DNA of 39,326 nucleotides, taken from contig WALX01000053.1 in assembly GCA_015522625.1 (NCBI GenBank), positions 1 through 39,326 on the forward strand. The letters are read 5' to 3'. Origin of the DNA: Candidatus Hestiella sp. GTDB taxonomy: Archaea; Thermoproteota; Thermoprotei_A; Sulfolobales; Acidilobaceae. Below are positions 1-8,347 of the stretch, piece after piece. Each line of letters begins with the position of its first letter. The first letter of the stretch is position 1. The notes below the pieces were generated by a model, which did no database searches, was not told where the DNA came from, and saw only the letters and a program-made list of their open reading frames with translations. A program made the position numbers and the translations under genes.

Positions 1-1190
1 GGCTTAACCCCGGAATTCCTTGGAAGACTAGGGGTAATGCTTCTACCGCTCTCAGAGTAAATTATAAAGGTGATATAGAAGATTTGCTTGAGCTAGCAAT
101 CTCATTAGTAGAGGAATATACAAACCCAAGACCACCATCACCAAACAAGAAACCTGGTATAGTAATAACCAAAGGAAAAAGCTGGGAAAACAAAAGACTT
201 AAAATATTATATAAACAAGCTATCTCTGATGTTGTTTTATTAGAAAATGTTATAAAGATATTAGAAAAGGAAGGGGCAGTGTTTTATGGTGGAAAGGGGA
301 TAATAGGGGCTGCAGCTGCTCAAGGAGCCCTTTCAATAAATGAGCCATATACCTTTGAGCTAATATATTACAGGCTTCCTGAATATTGGAGTGGAAAAAG
401 ATGCGTTAATGATATAACAGTATTGGAAGTGGAAAAAGACTTACCTCCATGTACCATAAATAACTATGACTACATTAAAAGAAAAGCCTCTGTGAAGCCT
501 AATGGCCCAGATCCTATACTCGCTGGTTTTAGAGGTACATGTGGAGAACTCCTCTGGAAATTTGAGAAAAGCCTCTGTGAACCCCCACACTTTGCCTTGT
601 TATTTAGAACGAACCAACATACCAATATTGGACTAAGGGCTAAACTATATCCATCACCATATAGAAATATCGAGATTGAGGGTATTGTAGAAGGTGTTAA
701 TATTTTACCAAAAGGTCATATTGTTGTTAAATTGAAAGCAGAATATGGTAGCTTTGATATTGCATTCTATAAAGATACAGGCCCCCTTAATAGTGCAGCT
801 AAACTACTAAGAAAGGGAGACAAAATAAAAATTATGGGAATGGTTAGGCCATATTTCCATAGTAAGAATCCAACAATCTCAGCAGTATCTATGGAGGTAA
901 TGAAAATTAACGATATGTATATCAGTATATCACCAAGATGTCCTGTTTGTGGATCTCGAATGAAAAGCTCTGGTAAAAAAGGAGGATATAAATGTGTTGC
1001 TTGTGGTTTTAGAATAAAGGAAGCCGATAAAATAAGGATACCCCTAAGGAGGGAACTAATGCCTGGTTTTTATCAAAGTGAAACAGGTGAGCTTTTGCAT
1101 TTAGAAAAAGAGAGGAATGTAAAACTACCAATATTTTTTGGTCCCGGAAAAATTAGGATTAGTGATGTTATGAAGGTATATATAAAATGA
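1..1190 (+). CDS. tiaS: tRNA(Ile2) 2-agmatinylcytidine synthetase TiaS, 5'-truncated by window edge
   Basis: The frame is open from base 3 to the TGA at 1188-1190, so the gene begins before the window. The first readable residues, LNPGIPWKTRGNAS, match the conserved block after the N-terminal region of TiaS. The C-terminal half shows an OB-fold-like stretch followed by a zinc ribbon (CPVC near base 940, CVAC near 995). TiaS attaches agmatine to C34 of the CAU-anticodon tRNA(Ile), using ATP, so that AUA is read as isoleucine rather than methionine; this is known for the family. About 395 residues are visible; the family is usually slightly over 400, so only the N-terminal start is missing. The family assignment is firm; the start cannot be judged here. 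Confidence 0.9.
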   Translation, partial: LNPGIPWKTRGNASTALRVNYKGDIEDLLELAISLVEEYTNPRPPSPNKKPGIVITKGKSWENKRLKILYKQAISDVVLLENVIKILEKEGAVFYGGKGIIGAAAAQGALSINEPYTFELIYYRLPEYWSGKRCVNDITVLEVEKDLPPCTINNYDYIKRKASVKPNGPDPILAGFRGTCGELLWKFEKSLCEPPHFALLFRTNQHTNIGLRAKLYPSPYRNIEIEGIVEGVNILPKGHIVVKLKAEYGSFDIAFYKDTGPLNSAAKLLRKGDKIKIMGMVRPYFHSKNPTISAVSMEVMKINDMYISISPRCPVCGSRMKSSGKKGGYKCVACGFRIKEADKIRIPLRRELMPGFYQSETGELLHLEKERNVKLPIFFGPGKIRISDVMKVYIK

Positions 1191-1227
1191 ACTGCTCATT
1201 ATTTATTGTAAACTCCCCGGTTAACAA

Positions 1228-1249
1228 CCCCTCTGTTTCCTTTGGAGAA
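1228..1249. repeat. direct repeat copy 1 (CRISPR-like or regulatory)
   Basis: The core CCCCTCTGTTTCCTTTGG continues with AGAA. It is identical over 22 bases to the copy at 1285 and starts 57 bases before it, a spacing like one CRISPR repeat-spacer unit. The TTTCC...GGA part is weakly dyad-symmetric. No other copies were noticed in the window outside 1191-1603. Confidence 0.6.
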
Positions 1250-1284
1250 AGTAGGCAAACAACTTAGTTACTTAGATCCCCTCT

Positions 1285-1306
1285 CCCCTCTGTTTCCTTT
1301 GGAGAA
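1285..1306. repeat. direct repeat copy 2 (CRISPR-like or regulatory)
   Basis: This copy is identical over 22 bases to the one at 1228. The 35 bases between the two copies would be a normal crenarchaeal spacer length. No copy follows at the next expected position, near 1342. Confidence 0.6.
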
Positions 1307-1519
1307 TTTGTCGAGGTTGTACTAATTATAGTAAAGCATTTATGCCAAGATAGTTTGTATAATGTTAGCAAGAAATATTTAAAATTAAAGGCACAGAACC
1401 TATAAATAGCATAATATATAAAAACTAAGCGAAGAATATACAATACAGAGGTTTCCATAGGAAAAAGGGGGGAGTGCAGCAATGATAAGAAATATTTTGT
1501 TATTATAGCCCTAAGGTAA

Positions 1520-1537
1520 CCCCTCTGTTTCCTTTGA
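1520..1537. repeat. direct repeat copy 3, shorter
   Basis: This copy keeps CCCCTCTGTTTCCTTTG and then diverges. It shares the AA before the C-run with copy 1. It lies 235 bases after copy 2 and about 20 bases before the likely porG promoter, so it could be either the worn end of an array or a regulatory element. Confidence 0.5.
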
Positions 1538-1555
1538 ATCCCACCAGTTTACTCT

Positions 1556-1567
1556 AAAATTTAAACC
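1556..1567 (+). promoter_or_regulatory. candidate TATA box of the porGDAB operon
   Basis: AAAATTTAAACC lies about 40 bases before the porG ATG, a distance that would place transcription start near 1586-1592. The sequence between it and the gene contains a purine-rich GGGAGAGTG that can serve as ribosome binding site. This is assigned by position and AT-rich composition only. Confidence 0.35.
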
Positions 1568-1603
1568 TCGAAACATTACAGTATAAAGGGAGAGTGTCCA
1601 CAT

Positions 1604-2158
1604 ATGTATATCGAGCTAAGATTTCATGGCAGAGGGGGCCAAGGGGCCGTCACGGCAGCCACTATTCTAGCAAAGGCCTCTGTAATCGAAGGGAAGTATG
1701 CACAGGCAATACCAAATTTCAATGCTGAAAGAAGAGGGGCCCCCGTAGAGGTTTATTCTAGGATCTCAGATAAATTCATAGGTAGACATAGTCAAGTAGA
1801 AAACCCAGATGCTGTAGTTGTTTTAGATTATCAATTGACAAAGATGGTTAACATATTAAAGGGATTGAAAAATGATGGTATTGTTGTTATAAACTCCCAG
1901 AATAAGGAATCGATAGGAAATGTAAAGACATATTGTGTTGATGCAACATCAATAGCGAAGAGGCATAGTTTAATTGTGAGTGGTTGGCCAACAGTAAATA
2001 CATCTATACTAGGAGCAATATCAAAATCACTAGGAATAGTTTCAATTGATTCAATAATAAAAGCTATATATGAGCATTTCTCCTCACCAAGACTAGCAAA
2101 ACTCAACGCAGAAGCTGCTACCGATGCATATAAAGAAACCGCTTTATGTGGTGAATAG
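1604..2158 (+). CDS. porG: pyruvate/2-oxoacid:ferredoxin oxidoreductase, gamma subunit
   Basis: The 184-residue product has the gamma-subunit signature FHGRGGQGAVTAA at residues 8-20 and the N-F-N-A-E-R-R-G-A-P block near residue 40. In this cytoplasmic enzyme the gamma subunit supports the TPP-dependent oxidative decarboxylation of pyruvate (or a related 2-oxoacid) to acyl-CoA, with electrons passed to ferredoxin. The ATG at 1604 is preceded by a purine-rich GGGAGAGTG about 7 bases upstream. It is first in a four-gene cluster porG-porD-porA-porB, the standard order for archaeal four-subunit enzymes. Substrate choice (pyruvate versus 2-oxoisovalerate) cannot be decided from this subunit. Confidence 0.93.
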   Translation: MYIELRFHGRGGQGAVTAATILAKASVIEGKYAQAIPNFNAERRGAPVEVYSRISDKFIGRHSQVENPDAVVVLDYQLTKMVNILKGLKNDGIVVINSQNKESIGNVKTYCVDATSIAKRHSLIVSGWPTVNTSILGAISKSLGIVSIDSIIKAIYEHFSSPRLAKLNAEAATDAYKETALCGE

Positions 2159-2227
2159 GCATGATCGATATATATCGCTTTATTAAACTTTTTAACCATA
2201 GTATTTACAGATTGGATGGTGATCCTT

Positions 2228-2527
2228 ATGGTAAGTGAAGCTATTATTGAAGAACCAAAAACATATTGGAAAGCTCCAATATCACACCCAGATTTTGGGT
2301 CTGTTGGTAAGACAGGGCTATGGAGAACAGAAAGACCTGTCATAGATGAAGAGAAATGTACAAAATGCCTCCTTTGTTGGCTCTATTGCCCCGAGGATAC
2401 AATTTTAAGAAGGGAAGATGACATGGTTTTCGTTGATTATGACTATTGTAAGGGGTGCGGGATTTGTGCCTCAGTTTGCCCGGTTGGTGCAATTACTATG
2501 GTTCCTGAAATAAAAGAGGGTGAATGA
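2228..2527 (+). CDS. porD: pyruvate/2-oxoacid:ferredoxin oxidoreductase, delta (ferredoxin-like) subunit
   Basis: This 99-residue protein carries two complete [4Fe-4S] motifs: C44-x2-C47-x2-C50-x3-C54 and C74-x2-C77-x2-C80-x3-C84, each followed by proline. It relays electrons from the TPP site to external ferredoxin. An in-frame ATG lies at 2216, but the GGTGAT at 2218-2223 overlaps it and sits 4 bases before the ATG at 2228, so 2228 is the likelier start. A 69-base gap separates it from porG; the stop overlaps the earliest possible porA start. Confidence 0.93.
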   Translation: MVSEAIIEEPKTYWKAPISHPDFGSVGKTGLWRTERPVIDEEKCTKCLLCWLYCPEDTILRREDDMVFVDYDYCKGCGICASVCPVGAITMVPEIKEGE

Positions 2528-2529
2528 AG

Positions 2530-3726
2530 ATGGTTATGAAGACATTAACAGGTAATTTTGCAGTAGCAGAAGCTGTAAGGCTTGCAAGGGCTAAGGTTAT
2601 AGCAGCATATCCTATCACACCACAAACAACAATCGTTGAAAGGTTATCTGAAATGACCGAAAAAGGAGAGCTCGAGGCAAAAATGGTAAGGGTTGAAAGC
2701 GAACATAGCGCTCTAGCTGCAACCTTAGGGGCAGCTGCAGCGGGCTCTAGGGCATTTACTGCTACTGCTAGCCATGGTCTTTTATATATGCACGAAGTAT
2801 TATGGTGGACAGCCTCCTCGAGGTTGCCAGTTGTTATGGCTGTGGCGGCTAGGGCCATAGGTGCCCCTTGGAACATACATGTCGATCATAATGATATTAT
2901 GGATCAAAGAGATACAGGGTGGATAATAGGTGTAGCACAAGAGAACCAAGAGGTATTAGACATGACTATACAGGCCTTTAGAATCTCAGAAGATCCATAT
3001 ATTTATTTACCTGTCATGATAGCCCTAGATGGTTTTATTTTAACGCATACAGTAGCTCCTGTTGAGGTTCCAGACCAGAAGGAAATAGATGAATGGCTAC
3101 CACCGAGGAGACAACCATATATAGTCTCACCAGAAACCAATATTGTTATGGGAAACTTGACCAGTGATGATGATTATTATATGATGAGGTATTCAATACA
3201 GGTAGCCCAAGAAGTTGCTAAAAAAATAATAGAAGAGGTCGATTTGAGCTATGGAAAAACCTTTGGTAGAAATTATGGAGGTCTCGTAGAGTGTTATAAA
3301 TGCGATGATGCGGATTATGTTATGTTACTAATGGGAAGCTGGGCCGGAGATGCAAAAGAAGCCTTGAATATTTTAAGGGAGAGGGGAATAAATGTTGGTC
3401 TGGCCAGGATAAGGTTTATAAGACCATGGCCTTCTGAGATTCTAAAAGAAAAGCTTAAGAATAAAAAGGGCATTATTGTTTTTGATAGGAGCATCTCTTT
3501 TGGTAATGTTGGTCAATTATTCATAGAGACTGCATCTACATTATATGGGATGACAAACATGAGAGGAGTTATAGCAGGTCTAGGAGGTGTTGATGTAAAG
3601 CCAGAGGATTTTGTAGGTGAGGTAGTAGCTTTTGTAGATGATGTAGAAAAGGGGGAGGTTTATGATACAATAAGGTGGTTATTACCACCTAAATATAGAG
3701 ACCATAAATTGGGGGTGACCCTATAA
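2530..3726 (+). CDS. porA: pyruvate/2-oxoacid:ferredoxin oxidoreductase, alpha subunit
   Basis: The product is about 398 residues and shows the alpha-subunit N-terminal motif AAYPITPQTT, which contacts TPP and substrate, and a C-terminal transketolase-like domain containing RIRFIRPWP and FDRSISFG. Three in-frame ATGs occur at 2524, 2530 and 2536. GGTGA at 2519-2523 directly abuts the first and is 6 bases from the second, so 2530 is preferred. The TAA at 3724-3726 shares its last base with the porB start, which suggests translational coupling. Confidence 0.93.
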   Translation: MVMKTLTGNFAVAEAVRLARAKVIAAYPITPQTTIVERLSEMTEKGELEAKMVRVESEHSALAATLGAAAAGSRAFTATASHGLLYMHEVLWWTASSRLPVVMAVAARAIGAPWNIHVDHNDIMDQRDTGWIIGVAQENQEVLDMTIQAFRISEDPYIYLPVMIALDGFILTHTVAPVEVPDQKEIDEWLPPRRQPYIVSPETNIVMGNLTSDDDYYMMRYSIQVAQEVAKKIIEEVDLSYGKTFGRNYGGLVECYKCDDADYVMLLMGSWAGDAKEALNILRERGINVGLARIRFIRPWPSEILKEKLKNKKGIIVFDRSISFGNVGQLFIETASTLYGMTNMRGVIAGLGGVDVKPEDFVGEVVAFVDDVEKGEVYDTIRWLLPPKYRDHKLGVTL

Positions 3727-4640
3727 TGCCTGTTCGACTATCAGATTTTCCTAGGATAAGGTATGGTATGCCTGGAAACGCGGCTTGCCCCGGATGTCCT
3801 GAGGCTATGGGGCTAAGATATGTTAAGATGGCGCTAGGTGATAATGCAGTTCTGGTAATGCCTGCTGGATGTAGTAGCGTAATACAGGGTTATGAACCTA
3901 AGAGTGGTATAAACTTTCCTATAATGAATATAGTGTTTGCCAGTGCAGCTAGCCTTGCCTCTGGTATGAAAGCTGCCTTCGAATCCCAAGGTAAGGATGT
4001 AAATGTTGTGGTTTGGGCTGGTGATGGTGGTACTGGTGACATAGGGTTCCAAGCTTTGAGTGGGGCGGCAGAAAGGAATGATGACATAATTTATATATGT
4101 GTTGATAATGAGGCATATATGAATACAGGGATCCAAAGGAGTAGTTTAACTCCTGCAGGCGCATGGACGACAACAACTTGGACAGGTAAAAAGGAATATA
4201 AGAAAAATCTACCAATGATTATGATAGCCCATGATGTACCATATGTTGCAACAGCAAGTGTCGGATATCCCCAAGATTTTATAGATAAACTGAGGAATGC
4301 TTCGCTGATTAGAGGATTTAAATATATTCATTTATTGGCACCATGTCCTGTGGGATGGAAGTTTGACCCTAGATACACAGCTAAGATTGGACAGTTGGCT
4401 GTTCAAACTGGTCTTTGGCCACTTTTTGAGTATATGAATGGAAAGCTAAAAATAAGTCCCTTCAGTAGGCTCTATAGGAGACCGGAAAGGAAGGTTCCAA
4501 TAATGGAATATATAAAACTACAAGGGAGGTTTGCAAACTTAGCTAAAGATCCTGAAAAAATAAAAATTTTAGAGAAGGAAATAGAAAGGCAGTGGGAATG
4601 GATAGAAATACTAGAAAAAGCAACTAATAATAAAAAATAG
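3726..4640 (+). CDS. porB: pyruvate/2-oxoacid:ferredoxin oxidoreductase, beta (TPP-binding) subunit
   Basis: The 304-residue subunit has the TPP/magnesium motif GDGGTGD at residues 99-105 with the paired N128 downstream. Cysteines C21, C24, C49 and C207 are placed as the four ligands of the proximal [4Fe-4S] cluster. With PorA it forms the active site for pyruvate decarboxylation. GGTGA at 3714-3718 lies 7 bases before the ATG, which overlaps the porA stop by one base. It is the last gene of the por cluster; 77 bases separate it from the MoxR gene on the same strand, so co-transcription with that gene is possible. Confidence 0.94.
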   Translation: MPVRLSDFPRIRYGMPGNAACPGCPEAMGLRYVKMALGDNAVLVMPAGCSSVIQGYEPKSGINFPIMNIVFASAASLASGMKAAFESQGKDVNVVVWAGDGGTGDIGFQALSGAAERNDDIIYICVDNEAYMNTGIQRSSLTPAGAWTTTTWTGKKEYKKNLPMIMIAHDVPYVATASVGYPQDFIDKLRNASLIRGFKYIHLLAPCPVGWKFDPRYTAKIGQLAVQTGLWPLFEYMNGKLKISPFSRLYRRPERKVPIMEYIKLQGRFANLAKDPEKIKILEKEIERQWEWIEILEKATNNKK

Positions 4641-4717
4641 AGAATGCTTCAAAAATCACTATTGAATATACCTTTATTCCCTCTCCTTTCTCTTAGAAAT
4701 TAGGAAAGGTGTAAGCA

Positions 4718-5863
4718 TTGAGCAGGGAGCCAATGGATTTATTAGAAACAGCAAATAAATTTCTATTTATGTTAGAAGAGCCTTTTGTTGGTAGGCATGA
4801 GGAAGCATTGGTGATAACATTATCATTAATAACCGGAGAACATGTGGTTCTTATAGGAGAGCCTGGTACAGCAAAGAGTGCTATGGCAAGGAGATCAGCT
4901 GATCTATTAGATGCTAAGTTCTTTAAATATTTATTAACTAGATTTACTGAACCCAGCGAACTCTTTGGTCCCCTTGATATAGCAAGTTTGAGGAGAGGGG
5001 TCTATAAGAGGATTACATCAAACAAACTACCAGAAGCTGAAATTGCATTTTTAGATGAAATATTTAATGCGAACAGTGCCGTATTAAATAGCATATTAAG
5101 CATAATGCAAGAAAGAATATTATATGATGGCTATAGTGAAATAAAGGTACCTCTATGGACATTAATGGGAGCTTCGAATAAAATACCAGAGGAACCCGAA
5201 CTAGAAGCACTTTATGATAGGTTTCTATTTAGGCATAACGTAAAACATGTTAATGAGGAGTATTGGGAGGCATTGCTTGATGCTTCATGGGAAATAGAGA
5301 AGGAAATATATGGAAACATAGAAAAGATAATGGATATGGAAAGCGTTAGGTTGCTAAATAGCATGTTATTCAAAGTTGATTTAAACGAAATAAAGGGGAA
5401 GCTGTTAAGGTTATTCATGATACTAGGCGAGAAAGGATTATACTTAAGTGATAGGAGAAAGGGAAAAATATTGAAGGCTATAGCTGCGCATGCGTTGCTA
5501 GAAAAGAGGTTCCATGCCATAGAATCTGATTTGGTAGTTCTTAAATATACTGCCCCAAAGGACATAGAGGATTTTGAAAAGATAGAGGCAATATTGATGG
5601 ATGAGCTTAAAACTAAAGATAGGATAATGAGGGAGCTTGAGGAAATTGAAGCCAACATAAGGAATTTCGGTAAAAATTTAGATAGTATGCAGTCGTTTGA
5701 CCCAAGGTTGTTGGAGATTTACAAAAACTTAAAGGTATCAAAAACTAAGGTACAGAATTTAGTTCAAGATGTTGAGGACGCGGATGTAAGGAGAAAAGCT
5801 GAAGAGATAAATGATATGATAGAATCCATATCCCAAGAGATAATGATTAAGCTCAACATGTAG
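4718..5863 (+). CDS. MoxR-family AAA+ ATPase (RavA-like)
   Basis: This 381-residue protein has Walker A GEPGTAKS (47-54), Walker B IAFLDEIF (109-116) and sensor-1 GASNK (151-155), typical of the MoxR/RavA branch. A helical C-terminal region (about 280-381) is rich in Glu/Lys and probably coiled. MoxR ATPases act as chaperones or metal-cofactor insertion factors with a von Willebrand A partner, which is the next gene here. The start is TTG at 4718, with GGTG at 4708-4711 six bases upstream; the first ATG (codon 6) has no such site. The client is unknown. Its position right after porGDAB makes an iron-sulfur enzyme client conceivable, which is inference only. Confidence 0.88.
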   Translation: MSREPMDLLETANKFLFMLEEPFVGRHEEALVITLSLITGEHVVLIGEPGTAKSAMARRSADLLDAKFFKYLLTRFTEPSELFGPLDIASLRRGVYKRITSNKLPEAEIAFLDEIFNANSAVLNSILSIMQERILYDGYSEIKVPLWTLMGASNKIPEEPELEALYDRFLFRHNVKHVNEEYWEALLDASWEIEKEIYGNIEKIMDMESVRLLNSMLFKVDLNEIKGKLLRLFMILGEKGLYLSDRRKGKILKAIAAHALLEKRFHAIESDLVVLKYTAPKDIEDFEKIEAILMDELKTKDRIMRELEEIEANIRNFGKNLDSMQSFDPRLLEIYKNLKVSKTKVQNLVQDVEDADVRRKAEEINDMIESISQEIMIKLNM

Positions 5864-5872
5864 GTGACATTT

Positions 5873-7225
5873 ATGGAAGATAACAAGAAAGGAAAGGTAT
5901 CAAAAGCTAAAATTAGTCTATTTGACGAGATAGGGTATATTGACGACCTAAGGTTGTATAGAGGAGAGAAAATATTAAACATCGCAAAAGAGCTTTTAGG
6001 GAAAAATTTGGATTCTAGGATATCACCATTTTTAGGAGTTGACCTTTTTTATACATACTATTTACCAGTTCCATCACCTAGTAACCCACCGCCAGAATAC
6101 GATGATGAGGAGGCCTTTAGGAGGATTATTATTTCTTCCCTGTTAAAAACAGAGTCTGTATGGAGAACTAAAATATTTACATCAGCTGATAGCGTGACAA
6201 GTATCGTTGCCGCTGCCTCATTTATTGAGAAATTAAATAGGTTGTTACCTGAAGGCAAGAAGGGTAAGAAGGGTAAGAAAACCCCAAGTATGAACGAACC
6301 TAACGATCGTGGTGCTAACACTTCCCAGGAAATCAGCGAGGCCATAAAGAAAGCTTCGGAATCAGCTATGAAAGACTCAGAGATGGCAAAAGAGGTAAAG
6401 ATGTTGGCTGAGAAAATGGGTGCTGGCAAAGGTACAATATTTTCCTTAGACAACTCCGCAGAAGAAATTATTAGGCTGGCTAGAGAAACAGATGTAGGAA
6501 GGATATTGGAGAAGATAGAAGGTTTGAAGATAATAACAAACATAAAAACAAAAAATGCTATCAATTATTCTAAGGGTTGGGTTACTGGCGTAGAGTATGG
6601 TGGCGATGTAGAGAGAATACATCAAAGCCAACTCGCCTTCCCAAATATAATGTTCTATGCGGAGTTTGCTAATGATAGGCTGTTGCTCTATGAAAAAAGT
6701 CTACCATCTAATAAAGGACCAATTTATGTCTTGCTTGATAAAAGTGGAAGTATGGTCGGCTCTAAGATCGATTGGGCTAGGGCAGTAGCAGTTGCCTTAT
6801 TTAAAAAGGCTATGGATGAAGGTAGAACCTTTTTTGTTAGGTTTTTTGATTCTATACCTTATCAGCCCATTAATGTAAAGAGCAATGCAAAGGCCAATGA
6901 TATATTAAACATGCTATATTACCTCGCTAGAATAAAAGCTGGTGGTGGCACGGATATAACTAGAGCAATATCATCGGCTATTGAAGATATGGAAAAGACA
7001 AAAACTACTAGTAAGGATAGGCTAAGTGATGTCGTTTTGATAACGGATGGAGAGGACAGGCTTAGCCTAGAGACAATAACAAGGTTATTAAAAAGGGCAA
7101 ACTCAAGGTTGCATTCAGTAATGATACAAGGGCATAACGCCTTCCTTCAGTCAGCTTCATTTAGATACTTAGCTGTAAAGAAGCTTGAGAAAAAGGAAGC
7201 ATTAGAAGTCATAAACTTTTCCTAG
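5873..7225 (+). CDS. VWA-domain protein, ViaA-like partner of MoxR
   Basis: This protein of about 450 residues has a C-terminal von Willebrand A domain with an intact MIDAS: DKSGS at 289-293, the Thr in GGGTDIT (T360), and D392 in TDGED. A Lys/Gly-rich linker with three GKK units sits near 128-137. The N-terminal half is alpha-helical and not otherwise recognised. A GTG lies at 5864, but GGTGA at 5863-5867 places the ATG at 5873 five bases downstream, so the later start is chosen. It follows the MoxR gene with 9 bases between them, the usual arrangement for an ATPase and its metal-binding adaptor. Client and localisation are not evident; no membrane segment is seen. Confidence 0.85.
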   Translation: MEDNKKGKVSKAKISLFDEIGYIDDLRLYRGEKILNIAKELLGKNLDSRISPFLGVDLFYTYYLPVPSPSNPPPEYDDEEAFRRIIISSLLKTESVWRTKIFTSADSVTSIVAAASFIEKLNRLLPEGKKGKKGKKTPSMNEPNDRGANTSQEISEAIKKASESAMKDSEMAKEVKMLAEKMGAGKGTIFSLDNSAEEIIRLARETDVGRILEKIEGLKIITNIKTKNAINYSKGWVTGVEYGGDVERIHQSQLAFPNIMFYAEFANDRLLLYEKSLPSNKGPIYVLLDKSGSMVGSKIDWARAVAVALFKKAMDEGRTFFVRFFDSIPYQPINVKSNAKANDILNMLYYLARIKAGGGTDITRAISSAIEDMEKTKTTSKDRLSDVVLITDGEDRLSLETITRLLKRANSRLHSVMIQGHNAFLQSASFRYLAVKKLEKKEALEVINFS

Positions 7226-7229
7226 TTTA

Positions 7230-8078
7230 TTATAGTCTATATGCAGATTCAACATTCTCTACATTTATTTTATGGAGGTAGTCCTCACCGATCTCATATT
7301 TTTTTGAGAGATTGATGAGTTTTGTAGGAAGCTCCCAAGGCGTAACTAAACTCCTACTTCTTTCGTTGTCAGGATAGTCGCTTTCTATCATATAGACTGG
7401 AGGAAGAGATTTAAACGATTCTTCTAGTACTGGCTCTATGCCGTATAGGGTAGCAGAATACCCTAGGTTATATATATGAGGTATCATTGACGGCTTTGCA
7501 TGATGAAATATTATTTTTTTCTTATCTTTTATACCTATTCTATTTACCACATAGTCTATAATGTCTACCGTTGACCTGTTTGCATTCTCCAGATGCATGT
7601 GTACTACAATGTCAAGATCCTTTGCATATTCGAGTGCCTTTTCTAAGATTATTTCTGATATTGCAACTCTTTCTGGCATTGTTTTATAATGTTGCCTACC
7701 AACTTCTCCTATTCCATATAGCTCACCTTTGCTACATAAAGACGCCTCATAATCTATTACCCTTGTCGCTAGGTCAAGTACATAGCTTGCATCCTTGTTA
7801 TATTTGTTGATTATGTAGTCAATATCCCCGGGGTGGAACCCAGCCAAGCAAAGCGTTTTTATCCCGACTTCCTCTGACTTTTTGCATTCTCTCAGCTCAA
7901 CATCGATCATCTTTTTGTATGATATAAATCCCTGGAACTCATCGAAATAGTCCCAAGGAGACAATGAGACAAATGCTATAAACCAGCCATTATTGTTTTT
8001 AAACTTTTCCGCTATTTTATAACCAAGCCCCTTTATTGGATTTATATGCGAATGGGCATCAGCAAATTTTACCCTCAA
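7230..8078 (-). CDS. TatD-related metal-dependent hydrolase
   Basis: The 282-residue protein follows the TatD amidohydrolase plan: D-A-H-S-H near the N-terminus (residues 7-11), GIGEVG (Glu, middle), VVHMHLEN, IFHHAKP, and ESDYPDN near the C-terminus. Together these supply the usual His/Glu/Asp metal ligands. TatD proteins are TIM-barrel enzymes, several of which are 3'-5' DNA or RNA exonucleases; the true substrate here is unknown. The start is TTG, preceded by a GGGGGCTGA stretch. It is convergent with the VWA gene, with 4 bases between their ends, and lies alone on the minus strand. Confidence 0.75.
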   Translation of the reverse strand: MRVKFADAHSHINPIKGLGYKIAEKFKNNNGWFIAFVSLSPWDYFDEFQGFISYKKMIDVELRECKKSEEVGIKTLCLAGFHPGDIDYIINKYNKDASYVLDLATRVIDYEASLCSKGELYGIGEVGRQHYKTMPERVAISEIILEKALEYAKDLDIVVHMHLENANRSTVDIIDYVVNRIGIKDKKKIIFHHAKPSMIPHIYNLGYSATLYGIEPVLEESFKSLPPVYMIESDYPDNERSRSLVTPWELPTKLINLSKKYEIGEDYLHKINVENVESAYRL

Positions 8079-8273
8079 GTCAGCCCCCTTTTTGTTACGG
8101 AGACTATGTATTTAATCTCTATTACACCCATTATACCTCTTAAGATAAGAATCAAAAAGCCTTAGGTACTGTCATATTTTAGCTAGGGAAATGTTTTAAC
8201 CGCATTTAAAATTAGGTAAGGTGAAAGCATAATGTATTAAAACCTCGATTGAAATAAGATAGTTGGTTAAAGA

Positions 8274-8347
8274 AGCGGGGTAGGGCAGCCTGGTAGCCCG
8301 CGGGGCTCATAACCCCGAGGTCGGTGGTTCAAATCCACCCCCCGCTA
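8274..8347 (+). tRNA. initiator tRNA-Met (CAT anticodon)
   Basis: A complete cloverleaf folds. The acceptor stem is AGCGGGG (8274-8280) with CCCCGCT (8340-8346). The D-stem is GGGC/GCCC. The anticodon stem is CGGGG/CCCCG with loop CTCATAA and anticodon CAT at 8308-8310. The T-arm is GGTGG-TTCAAAT-CCACC, and the discriminator is A8347. An A1-T72 pair and three consecutive G-C pairs next to the anticodon loop are hallmarks of the archaeal initiator. CCA is not encoded and there is no intron. An AT-rich GTATTAAAACC about 35 bases upstream may be its TATA box. Confidence 0.95.

Larger units (their letters stand above)
1191..1603. other. intergenic region with three-copy direct repeat
   Basis: This 413-base stretch has no convincing gene. 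It holds three copies of a short repeat (listed separately) and, near 1444-1466, a fourth very weak relative sharing only GTTTCC and GGA. A 72-codon frame on the minus strand runs through the repeats and looks like nothing known. The last 50 bases carry the likely porG promoter. Confidence 0.6.

Noticed and set aside
1264-1482. 72-codon minus-strand frame in the tiaS-porG gap
   Set aside because: It runs through the repeat copies, has no family resemblance, and lacks a convincing binding site.
2216-2227. upstream ATG of porD as translation start
   Set aside because: It overlaps the GGTGAT binding site that properly serves the ATG at 2228.
6255-6285. aagggtaag triplet-like repeat in the VWA gene
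   Set aside because: It is only a short lysine-glycine linker (GKK units), common in flexible regions.
8274-8347. tRNA(Ile2) substrate of TiaS or elongator tRNA-Met
   Set aside because: The A1-T72 pair and three G-C pairs beside the anticodon loop identify the initiator.
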